From Bacteroides intestinalis DSM 17393 (GTDB lineage: Bacteria > Bacteroidota > Bacteroidia > Bacteroidales > Bacteroidaceae): a DNA stretch of 64,000 nucleotides. The position numbers and the translations under genes are program-made. The notes beneath the pieces are model-generated. The model made no database searches, was not told where the DNA came from, and saw only the letters and a list, made by a program, of their open reading frames with translations. Every line of letters begins with the position of its first letter. Position 1 is the first letter of the stretch. The stretch lies in assembly GCF_000172175.1 (NCBI RefSeq), contig NZ_ABJL02000007.1, positions 434,001 to 498,000 of the forward strand. The letters run 5' to 3'. Below are positions 8,093-15,069 of this stretch, piece by piece.

Positions 8093-9724
8093 ATGTTAAA
8101 CCGATTGAAAGGCTTACTCTCTGTTTTTTGTTTGATTCTGATTCTTGCTTCTTGTAGTAAAAAAGTGGAGAATAAGCAATTGTTGCGTGCTGAAATATTA
8201 ATGCATTCTTCTGTCGATAGTAGTTACCAGATTCTACAATCCATCTCTCCGGATATTCTGACCAAATCCGAACAGATGCATTATGGATTGCTTTTGGCAG
8301 AAACTATGGATAAGAAATATCTTTCTCTGTTACCTTGCGATTCTTTGCTTAATGAGGCTATTCATTACTATGGTAGTGGCATCAATCGTGCTAAGGCTTT
8401 TATGTATAAAGGACGCCTTCAGCTTCGTATGAATATGTATAAAGAAGCTATTGAGAGCGATTTTGCTGCTTTGAAAGAGCTTGGTAATACGGATGCTGAA
8501 GAGTTAAGGGTAAAAGGAATGATTTATGAAGATCTGGGTAATTTGTATGTTTCGCAGGTTCTCATAGATAAAGGAATGGATATGTTCCTAAAGTCGAAAG
8601 ATTGCTTTATAAGTTGCGATTATAAAAAGGGATTGTGTTTTGTTTTTAATGATATAGGCTGGGGGTATTTATTGAAAGGTGATACTCTGCGTGCTCGTGA
8701 TAATATGAAGTGTGCTTTGGGGCTGGCTTTGGAAGAAAATGATTCAATGATCGTATCAATGACTAATCATAATCTGAGTTGTACCTATGAGGAAGTCGAC
8801 TCTATGCTTTTTTACGGGAAACAGTCTTTGGCGTTTGGTAAAAGAATGGCTTCCAAGGCAGCAATTATGGTAGGCTATGCATTTATGAACCATGAACAAT
8901 TGGATTCTGCTGATTACTATTTCAAACAGGCATTACAGGATACGGTGATAGAGACAAAAGCTTTAGCTTTTTATGGTTTGAAAGATGTGATGGAGATGAA
9001 AGGAGACTATCAGCAGGCATTAGGTTATCTGGATAACTACTCTGTGACTATGAACTCCATTCTCGATAAGCAAAATCCCGAAGTGGAGCAGAAGATTTAT
9101 GAATATGAGGCCAAAATGAAAGTTTATAAAGAAAAAGTGCAGATGCAGATACTGTTTATTGGTCTGGCTGTTTTGTGTTTGCTCGTTATTCTTTCTATGG
9201 TTTGGTATATTCAGCGAATAAGACGTCGGAGAGACTTTTTTGAATTGGAACATAAGTATGATAGGGCTTTATTGGAGGTAGATATAGTAGGACTACAATA
9301 TTATGTCTCTTCGTTGCGGAGGGAGCAGGAAGAGGATAAAAAGAAGATTTCTCAAAAAGAATGCGAAATCAGAAAATTAGCCGATGAAAAGGCGGAATTA
9401 TGCAATGTTATTTTTAAAGAGACCTCCATTTATAAGAAAATAGAACAGCTTAGTCATCAGGAAAAGACTAAGAATAAACAGGAACTGCGTATTTTGTTGG
9501 AAGATGAACAGAAGCAGCTTCGTTCCACTGTTATGGAAATATACAAGGGTTATATAGACTATTTGTATCAAACCTATCCTAAATATACCGAGAATGATTG
9601 TCTTTTCTCATGCCTTTCACTTTGTGGGTTAGATGATTTTACAATTGCCCTTTGCTTTGGGAATGTGAACAAGCAAATTGTGGCTCAAAGGCGACACCGG
9701 ATTAAATTGAAGACTGCTAATTAG
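8093..9724 (+). CDS. TPR lipoprotein with one membrane helix and HTH-like C terminus
   Basis: The 543-residue product opens with a lipoprotein-type signal ending LILASCSKK, with Cys21 as the probable lipidation site. Residues about 30-330 are helical repeats of TPR type (for example YKEAIESDFAALKELGNTD). One hydrophobic helix spans about residues 352-373, followed by RIRRRRD and a long coiled coil. The C-terminal 50 residues (ENDCLFSCLSLCGLDDFTIAL through QIVAQRRHRIKLK) resemble a LuxR-like helix-turn-helix. Bacteroides genomes carry many such proteins, often beside genes for small secreted proteins of the DUF3244 type, as here. A sensor that reads a periplasmic signal and acts on transcription is inferred, not shown. 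Confidence 0.8.
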   Translation: MLNRLKGLLSVFCLILILASCSKKVENKQLLRAEILMHSSVDSSYQILQSISPDILTKSEQMHYGLLLAETMDKKYLSLLPCDSLLNEAIHYYGSGINRAKAFMYKGRLQLRMNMYKEAIESDFAALKELGNTDAEELRVKGMIYEDLGNLYVSQVLIDKGMDMFLKSKDCFISCDYKKGLCFVFNDIGWGYLLKGDTLRARDNMKCALGLALEENDSMIVSMTNHNLSCTYEEVDSMLFYGKQSLAFGKRMASKAAIMVGYAFMNHEQLDSADYYFKQALQDTVIETKALAFYGLKDVMEMKGDYQQALGYLDNYSVTMNSILDKQNPEVEQKIYEYEAKMKVYKEKVQMQILFIGLAVLCLLVILSMVWYIQRIRRRRDFFELEHKYDRALLEVDIVGLQYYVSSLRREQEEDKKKISQKECEIRKLADEKAELCNVIFKETSIYKKIEQLSHQEKTKNKQELRILLEDEQKQLRSTVMEIYKGYIDYLYQTYPKYTENDCLFSCLSLCGLDDFTIALCFGNVNKQIVAQRRHRIKLKTAN

Positions 9725-9873
9725 CCTTTTACTGAAAGAATGTTATCTGTTTATTGTTTAAATATCTGATAAACAGGGTGTTGTTGTAATTAGATGTTAT
9801 CATTTTTATTCTGTTTTTTGCTTTTATGTCACTAACTTCGTCACATTATTAATCTCTAATAAGTGTGAGACAT

Positions 9874-10233
9874 ATGAAAGCATTATCGTTTGTTCTATTC
9901 AGTGGTTTATTTATAATGCAGCCGCTTTGTATATCTTTAAATGCATCAGCTGAATCTGCATCTGTTCCTACAGAAAAGAAGGAAATCAAAAGACCGATTA
10001 ATATTCATTTATTAAAAGGGAATGGATCAGTTCGTTCCATATATCCTATAATTCCGGGTTATATTCAGGATAATCAACTTTATATCTGTTTCGAGACTTC
10101 TATCGACAATCAATGTTTGGTAGTTAAAGATGCTGGTTTCGGTGAAATCGTGTATTCTGGCACTTTTATCGGTAATACTCTTGTTGTAGCCTTGGCCAAT
10201 TCGGGTGAATCTTATACAGTGGAATTTGTGTAG
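9874..10233 (+). CDS. DUF3244-like small secreted protein
   Basis: The ATG at 9874 gives 119 residues and starts a clean signal peptide (MKALSFVLFSGLFIMQPL, cleavage near ASAES). A GTG at 9865 would add three residues and is less likely. The mature part, about 90 residues, is beta-rich with IHLLKGNGSVRSIYPIIPG, QLYICFETS and GEIVYSGTFIGNTLVVALANSGESYTVEF split over successive strands, the pattern of DUF3244 proteins (IgG-like fold, unknown role). In Bacteroides these often sit beside TPR/HTH membrane proteins like the one upstream, which suggests a sensor-ligand or sensor-effector pair. Family assignment is from pattern only. Confidence 0.65.
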   Translation: MKALSFVLFSGLFIMQPLCISLNASAESASVPTEKKEIKRPINIHLLKGNGSVRSIYPIIPGYIQDNQLYICFETSIDNQCLVVKDAGFGEIVYSGTFIGNTLVVALANSGESYTVEFV

Positions 10234-10242
10234 GGAAGTGCT

Positions 10243-10365
10243 ATGGGTGAACACATTACTATCAGGTTTTATCCGACAGAACTACCTAAAAGGAAGAAAG
10301 GTTTTTTTGTCCGCCTATTCAATCGCATAAAAACAGTGATTAGGAAATTTCTGAGTTTTAGTTAA
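10243..10365 (+). CDS. 40-residue basic peptide, unknown
   Basis: An ATG at 10243, nine bases after the previous stop, opens a 40-codon frame ending at TAA 10363-10365. The product starts MGEHITIRFYPTELPKRKKG and continues with FFVRLFNRIKTVIRKFLSFS. The second half would be an amphipathic helix rich in Lys/Arg, Phe, Leu and Ile, similar in character to membrane-binding or antimicrobial peptides. It lies in the same orientation between the DUF3244-like gene and the first DUF2589 gene. No family is recognised, and a chance frame remains possible because of its size. Confidence 0.45.
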   Translation: MGEHITIRFYPTELPKRKKGFFVRLFNRIKTVIRKFLSFS

Positions 10366-10397
10366 CTTTTTTAATAACTTCTTTAAAACACATTAGT

Positions 10398-11063
10398 ATG
10401 GATACAAATTTATTGTCAATGTCGCAGCAGTTCTCCGGGCTGCCAATGGAAAGTTTAATCGGAGGTCCTTTGAATGCAGCTGCTAAAGCGAATTCTGCAA
10501 TGGCTCTTACTCAAACAAGATTTATGTTGGACACTTGTTTTAACAGAAAGGAAGTTAGTACAACCGAACCGAAGAGTTATCAGTATGAACCCATTATGAT
10601 CGATATGATTCTCACCAGGAGTGTTATTGGTCCGGGAGCTACTGAGGGCGCCGATCCTGTTATTAAACCAGCTTCAACCAAATTTACTTTGCCTCTGCTT
10701 ACAATTCTTCCTATTAATTCCCTCGCTGTTGAAACTGTGGATATTAATTTTGAAATGGAAGTGAAATCAAGTTTCTCAGAAGATGACAATAAGGCAAAAG
10801 AATCTGAGAGTAAAGGAGAGGGTAGTTTTGAAACAAAATTAGGTTGGGGACCACTGTCTGTATCTATTAAAGGATCGGCCAGCTATTCTTCAAAGGATTC
10901 TGAGACTCATAATACGCATTATGAGAAGAGTAATTCTGCTAAGTATACTGTTAATGTACATGCAGGTCAGCTTCCACTTCCTAAAGGAGTAAATACTATC
11001 ATCGAAGCATTTACAAAAGCAATTCAACCGATAGAGTTGAAGAGTCCTAGTGCACAACCGTAA
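10398..11063 (+). CDS. DUF2589 family protein, first copy
   Basis: This 221-residue protein begins with the family signature PMESLIGGPLNAAAKANSAM (residues about 16-35), a helical segment. A beta-rich part follows (YEPIMIDMIL, FTLPLLTILPINSLAVETVD, INFEMEVKSS), then a Lys/Glu/Ser-rich linker, and then a C-terminal segment with VNVHAGQLPLPKGVNTIIEA. No signal peptide or full membrane helix is visible. The biochemical role of DUF2589 is unknown. The second copy at 11133 has the same layout and the near-identical C-terminal block, so the two arose by duplication. The cluster context is described in the findings. Confidence 0.85.
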   Translation: MDTNLLSMSQQFSGLPMESLIGGPLNAAAKANSAMALTQTRFMLDTCFNRKEVSTTEPKSYQYEPIMIDMILTRSVIGPGATEGADPVIKPASTKFTLPLLTILPINSLAVETVDINFEMEVKSSFSEDDNKAKESESKGEGSFETKLGWGPLSVSIKGSASYSSKDSETHNTHYEKSNSAKYTVNVHAGQLPLPKGVNTIIEAFTKAIQPIELKSPSAQP

Positions 11064-11132
11064 AGAATAGGATTATTCCTGCTACTAAGTAAATAGGATA
11101 AAATATTTGATATCAAGTAAAAAGAAAAAAAT

Positions 11133-11762
11133 ATGGCTGAAAACGAGCAAGGTACATTCAAACCTCAATTTGGGGCAGAACTTAATATTGAGTCGATCAT
11201 TGGTGCTCCTTTGGTAGCGGCATCCAAGGCCAATGTTATGATGCTGACCGGGCAGGCTCAATTTTTGCTTGATTATTGCTTCACAAAGGAGGAGGGAAGT
11301 GACTTGCGTCAGCCTCTTATGATAGAGATGATACTGAGTCAGCCGGTTGTTGATCATACAAAGCAACCGACTGATCCAGAATACATCTCTATCAATAAAA
11401 TGGCTTTTCAGGTTCCTTTGCTGTGTTTATTGCCTTTAAATTCTCTTGCAATAGATAAGATCAATGTAGATTTTGATCTGGAGATTACATCGGTGGGTTC
11501 TTATAATTATGAATCAAAAGTGAATGCGGATGTACAACTTGTAGAGAGGAAGGCGGTTTTGAACGGAAGAATTGCTCCGGCCAAACAGGAGTATAAGAGG
11601 AATTCGCATGAGCAATATGATAGCACTTTGTCAAGCCGCCTTAAAGTAAATATTCATGCAGGCAGATTGCCTTTGCCCAAAGGAGTATTGACTATACTTG
11701 ATTTGTATACGAAATCAATACAACCCATACAGAAAATAGATAAACAGTCAGAAAAAAAATAA
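11133..11762 (+). CDS. DUF2589 family protein, second copy
   Basis: The 209-residue product has the same plan as its upstream neighbour. The N-terminal block is LNIESIIGAPLVAASKANVM, the central strands are QPLMIEMILSQPVV and FQVPLLCLLPLNSLAIDKIN, and the C-terminal block is VNIHAGRLPLPKGVLTILDL, ending SIQPIQK. The middle linker differs strongly from copy one, so the shared ends are what is conserved. There is no signal peptide. It is followed four bases later by the zinc-ribbon gene, so the two are almost certainly co-transcribed. Function is unknown. Confidence 0.85.
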   Translation: MAENEQGTFKPQFGAELNIESIIGAPLVAASKANVMMLTGQAQFLLDYCFTKEEGSDLRQPLMIEMILSQPVVDHTKQPTDPEYISINKMAFQVPLLCLLPLNSLAIDKINVDFDLEITSVGSYNYESKVNADVQLVERKAVLNGRIAPAKQEYKRNSHEQYDSTLSSRLKVNIHAGRLPLPKGVLTILDLYTKSIQPIQKIDKQSEKK

Positions 11763-11766
11763 AAGT

Positions 11767-11964
11767 ATGATAGATCAGTATATTCCGTGTCCGGTATGCA
11801 AAACTCAAATTCCCATTGATTTGCATTTGTTAGTTCAAGGTATGCAATTTTCATGTCCTAATTGTCAGGCAGCCATTGGATTGAGTACAGAGAGTCGTCC
11901 GATAGTGAATGAGGCTGTTGATAATTTTGAAAAGCTGAAGAAATTATCTCCTCAGAAAGAGTGA
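11767..11964 (+). CDS. Small zinc-ribbon protein
   Basis: The 65-residue product carries two CPxC knuckles, CPVC (residues 8-11) and CPNC (30-33), spaced as in a rubredoxin-like zinc ribbon that binds one Zn ion. The rest is a charged tail (VDNFEKLKKLSPQKE). The start codon follows the second DUF2589 stop by four bases. No catalytic domain is present, so it probably acts as a small binding or assembly partner of the neighbouring proteins; that is inference. Confidence 0.75.
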   Translation: MIDQYIPCPVCKTQIPIDLHLLVQGMQFSCPNCQAAIGLSTESRPIVNEAVDNFEKLKKLSPQKE

Positions 11965-11998
11965 AATGGTATAGCGTCGAATCATTAAATTTATCGAT

Positions 11999-12454
11999 AT
12001 GATTAGTTTTAAATTGTTTGTGGAAGCCATCCACCATGCCATTGTTAGTGCCAGTGACTCACTGATGGACAAGAATGAAGGCTTGTTGGATAAGTATTTT
12101 GAGAAACCGGTTGTCGGGGTAGGAAAAGATAAAGGAGCATTGATTCCGAAGATAGTGCAACTTGAATATCCTACTTTGGATGATGCCGGGGCAGTTACCA
12201 CTACAACGGTTCAGGTTCCCTTAATTACATTGGTGCCCGTCACAGCCTCTAAAATAGAGAAAGCTACAGTGACGGCAGAGTTTGCATTGGAGGTTATAAA
12301 CAATGAATTGCAAATCAGTTTTCCCAATAATAAATCATCGGAGAATGCTACGGTTGGGAAACTGGAAATTGTTATTTCGCCACAAGAATTGACGGACGGG
12401 CTGGAATTGATTATTGAAGGATATGCCAATGCTTTGAAGAGGCAGATTACCTGA
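11999..12454 (+). CDS. DUF2589-like protein, third and shortest copy
   Basis: This 151-residue protein is more distant but keeps the family plan: an N-terminal helix (MISFKLFVEAIHHAIVSASD), a beta-rich middle (IVQLEYPTL, VQVPLITLVPVTASKIEKAT, VTAEFALEVINNE) and a C-terminal helix (LELIIEGYANALKRQ) equivalent to the TIIEAFTKAIQPI segment of copy one. The VPLITLVPV strand matches PLLTILPI and PLLCLLPL of the other two. It lacks the variable charged linker, which explains its shorter length. It has no signal peptide. Function is unknown. Confidence 0.7.
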   Translation: MISFKLFVEAIHHAIVSASDSLMDKNEGLLDKYFEKPVVGVGKDKGALIPKIVQLEYPTLDDAGAVTTTTVQVPLITLVPVTASKIEKATVTAEFALEVINNELQISFPNNKSSENATVGKLEIVISPQELTDGLELIIEGYANALKRQIT

Positions 12455-12494
12455 TAGAATTTCTCAGTTATTCATTTTAAAAATTGAAGCTACT

Positions 12495-12953
12495 ATGAGT
12501 GTTTATAAATGTAAGTACTTCAAAATTCAGGAATTAGTCTGTAATCATGTGATGCAGAGCTATTCGGAAGAACAGATATGGTCTTTTCTGGATGAAGATT
12601 TAAAGAAGACATTAGATATTATCCGTGAAATACTGGGTGTTCCTCTTACAATTAATCAGCCCAAGATGAAAGTGTATCAAAGGGGGCTAAGATGTCATTT
12701 ATGCAATCTTGTTCAGAATAATAAGACTCCCTATATTACGACTCATATACAAGGTAAAGCCGTCGATATCCTGTTACCGGCAGATTGTGGAATGACAGCA
12801 GAAAGTGCAAGACATAAAGTTCAGGAGTCTGCTGATAAACTACCTTGCAATATCCGCTTTGAACATCTGCAAAAAGGAGTTCCTATCTCATGGGTACATG
12901 TGGATGTAAGAGATAATGAAAAGGATGAAAAAGTATATTGGTTTAATGTCTGA
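12495..12953 (+). CDS. M15-type zinc peptidase (D-Ala-D-Ala carboxypeptidase/endolysin-like), no signal peptide
   Basis: The 152-residue protein has the M15 (peptidase M15_3) layout: an N-terminal FKIQELVCNH segment like the FxxxEL start of this family, a helix with LKKTLDIIREILGVPLTI, then THIQGKAVDI giving the zinc-ligand pair His and Asp, and WVHVDVR giving the last histidine. Such enzymes cut peptidoglycan stem or cross-link peptides and are common as phage endolysins. No signal peptide or membrane helix is visible, so it would need another route to reach the wall. It ends the DUF2589 cluster; a 19-bp hairpin follows. The true substrate is not known. Confidence 0.75.
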   Translation: MSVYKCKYFKIQELVCNHVMQSYSEEQIWSFLDEDLKKTLDIIREILGVPLTINQPKMKVYQRGLRCHLCNLVQNNKTPYITTHIQGKAVDILLPADCGMTAESARHKVQESADKLPCNIRFEHLQKGVPISWVHVDVRDNEKDEKVYWFNV

Positions 12954-12983
12954 ATATTCCTGAAAGTTCTGTTTTTGCAAGGC

Positions 12984-13033
12984 ATTGACTTCTTGCAGGC
13001 AACACATTATTTGTTTGCCTGCAAGAAGTCAAT
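12984..13033 (+). terminator. Strong hairpin terminator after the DUF2589 cluster
   Basis: ATTGACTTCTTGCAGGCAA (12984-13002) pairs perfectly over 19 bases with TTGCCTGCAAGAAGTCAAT (13015-13033) around a 12-base loop, followed by a T-rich stretch. It separates the cluster from the GH2 gene. Confidence 0.85.
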
Positions 13034-13190
13034 TTTGTTATTGATCTGATTAGAAGGCTGTAGTTGTAGCTTTCTAAGTTCCTACTATTATCTTGGCAGA
13101 TTGATTATTTCTTTCTACATTTAGTTATTAAATGATAAGATTCTTGCATTTATTGAACCAATTGCGTTATTTTGAAAATGAATTAGTGGC

Positions 13191-13198
13191 TAACTTTG
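13191..13198 (+). promoter_or_regulatory. -7 element of the GH2/regulator transcript
   Basis: TAACTTTG matches TAnnTTTG and lies 29 bases before the GH2 start codon. TTTG occurs at 13171-13174, 16 bases upstream, a little closer than the usual -33 spacing. Confidence 0.5.
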
Positions 13199-13227
13199 CT
13201 TCCAAACATTTAGAATAGTTACATACC

Positions 13228-15045
13228 ATGAAGAAATTATTTATTGCGTTATCTTTGGTAACGTTTTTTAGTTTGGAGAGTTCGGCACAATGGAAACCGG
13301 CCGGAGATAAGATTAAAACAGAATGGGCGGAGCAAATTGATCCTTCAAATGTATTGCCCGAGTATCCAAGACCCATTATGCAGCGTAATGATTGGAAAAA
13401 CCTGAATGGGCTGTGGGATTACGCCATTATTGATAAAGGTGGGCATATTCCGGCTGATTTTGAAGGTAAAATACTTGTGCCGTTTGCTGTGGAATCTTCT
13501 TTGTCGGGAGTAGGCAAGAGGATAAACGAAAAGCAGGAATTGGTATATCAACGTAGTTTTGATGTTCCATCGGCTTGGGAAGGAAAGCAGATTCTGCTGC
13601 ATTTCGGTGCTGTAGACTGGAAAACAGATGTATGGGTGAATGATGTTAAGGTGGGAAGCCATATCGGAGGATTCACTCCTTTCTCCTTTGATATTACCCC
13701 GGCTTTATCAGCTAGAGGCAGTAATCGTTTGGTTGTAAAGGTTTGGGACCCCACGGATAGAGGACCTCAGCCGCGTGGTAAGCAAGTCAGCAGACCGGAG
13801 GGTATCTGGTATACTCCTGTTACTGGTATCTGGCAGACTGTATGGCTGGAACCTGTTAGTGGAAAACATATTGAAAACCTTCGCATTACTCCTGATATTG
13901 ACCGCAATTTGTTGACGGTAAAGGCTGAACTGAATGCCAATTGTGCAACAGACCTCGTTGAAGTGAATGTATATGATGGCAATCAGCTGGTAGCTGTCGG
14001 TAAGAGTATCAATGGAGAAGCTGTAGAGGTAGCGATGCCTGAAAATGCTAAATTATGGAGTCCTGATTCTCCTTTCCTTTATACCTTGAAAGTAGCTCTG
14101 AAGGATGGAGGTAAAATTGTGGACAAGGTGGATAGCTATGCAGCTATGCGTAAATATTCTACTCGCCGGGATGCTAACGGTATTGTACGCCTGGAATTGA
14201 ATAATGAAGCGTTGTTCCAGTTCGGACCGCTTGATCAGGGTTGGTGGCCTGATGGTTTGTATACAGCTCCTACGGATGAAGCTTTGCTGTATGACATCCA
14301 GAAGACGAAAGATTTTGGTTTTAATATGATTCGCAAACATATCAAAGTTGAGCCTGCCCGTTGGTATACCTATTGTGACCAGCTTGGAATTATTGTATGG
14401 CAAGATATGCCGAGTGGTGACCGTAATCCACAGTGGCAGATGCGTCAATATTTTAATGGTACGGAAATGAAGCGTTCTGCTGAATCTGAAGGCTATTATC
14501 GCAAAGAATGGAAGGAAATCATAGATTGCCTGTATTCTTATCCTTGTATTGGTACGTGGGTGCCGTTCAACGAAGCTTGGGGACAATTTAAAACGGTAGA
14601 AATAGCTGAATGGACAAAGCAATATGATCCGACCCGTCTGGTGAATCCGGCAAGTGGTGGTAACCATTATCCCTGTGGTGATATGCTTGACTTGCACCAT
14701 TATCCTGCACCGGAAATGTTTTTATATGACGGTCAGCGTGCAACGGTTTTAGGTGAATATGGTGGTATCGGTTTGGTTTTGAAAGATCACCTTTGGGAGC
14801 CGAACCGTAACTGGGGTTATGTACAGTTCAATTCTTCTAAAGAGGCTACTGATGAATATGTGAAGTATGCCGATATGTTATATCGGATGATTGACAGAGG
14901 ATTCTCGGCAGCTGTTTATACGCAGACTACTGACGTAGAAGTGGAAGTGAATGGTTTTATAACTTATGACCGTAAGGTAATCAAGTTGGATGAAAAGCGT
15001 GTGAAAGAAATTAATACACGTATTTGTAATTCATTAAAGAAATAA
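13228..15045 (+). CDS. Glycoside hydrolase family 2 (beta-galactosidase/beta-glucuronidase type)
   Basis: The 605-residue protein has a signal peptide (MKKLFIALSLVTFFSLESSA) and the GH2 order: a sugar-binding jelly roll at about residues 45-210 (WKNLNGLWDYAI), an Ig-like domain at about 215-305 and a TIM barrel to the end. The acid/base glutamate is in WVPFNEAWGQ (near residue 447) and the nucleophile glutamate in VLGEYGGIG (near 507), so it should be an active retaining beta-glycosidase in the periplasm. The sugar cleaved cannot be told from motifs. It lies 24 bases ahead of the hybrid regulator and is likely co-transcribed with it. Confidence 0.9.
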   Translation: MKKLFIALSLVTFFSLESSAQWKPAGDKIKTEWAEQIDPSNVLPEYPRPIMQRNDWKNLNGLWDYAIIDKGGHIPADFEGKILVPFAVESSLSGVGKRINEKQELVYQRSFDVPSAWEGKQILLHFGAVDWKTDVWVNDVKVGSHIGGFTPFSFDITPALSARGSNRLVVKVWDPTDRGPQPRGKQVSRPEGIWYTPVTGIWQTVWLEPVSGKHIENLRITPDIDRNLLTVKAELNANCATDLVEVNVYDGNQLVAVGKSINGEAVEVAMPENAKLWSPDSPFLYTLKVALKDGGKIVDKVDSYAAMRKYSTRRDANGIVRLELNNEALFQFGPLDQGWWPDGLYTAPTDEALLYDIQKTKDFGFNMIRKHIKVEPARWYTYCDQLGIIVWQDMPSGDRNPQWQMRQYFNGTEMKRSAESEGYYRKEWKEIIDCLYSYPCIGTWVPFNEAWGQFKTVEIAEWTKQYDPTRLVNPASGGNHYPCGDMLDLHHYPAPEMFLYDGQRATVLGEYGGIGLVLKDHLWEPNRNWGYVQFNSSKEATDEYVKYADMLYRMIDRGFSAAVYTQTTDVEVEVNGFITYDRKVIKLDEKRVKEINTRICNSLKK

Positions 15046-15066
15046 TCTTTCCTAAAAAAGGAGGGA
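15046..15066 (+). promoter_or_regulatory. Hairpin covering a strong Shine-Dalgarno of the regulator gene
   Basis: AAGGAGGG (15058-15065) is a canonical ribosome-binding site, unusual here, five bases before the ATG at 15070. TCTTTCCT (15046-15053), directly after the GH2 stop codon, can pair with AGGAGGGA (15059-15066) over eight positions including two G-U pairs, leaving a five-A loop. A ribosome finishing GH2 would open it, so coupling is plausible. Confidence 0.4.
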
Positions 15067-15069
15067 ACT

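Noticed and set aside
7846..8099. Two overlapping small plus-strand frames ahead of the TPR gene
   Set aside because: They overlap each other in different frames, cross a terminator-like hairpin, start with non-ATG codons or lack any motif, and look like AT-rich chance frames.
9747..9776. Weak hairpin CTGTTTAT/ATAAACAG after the TPR gene
   Set aside because: Only 8 AT-rich pairs with a 14-base loop and no clear T run; not strong enough to call a terminator between the TPR gene and the DUF3244-like gene.
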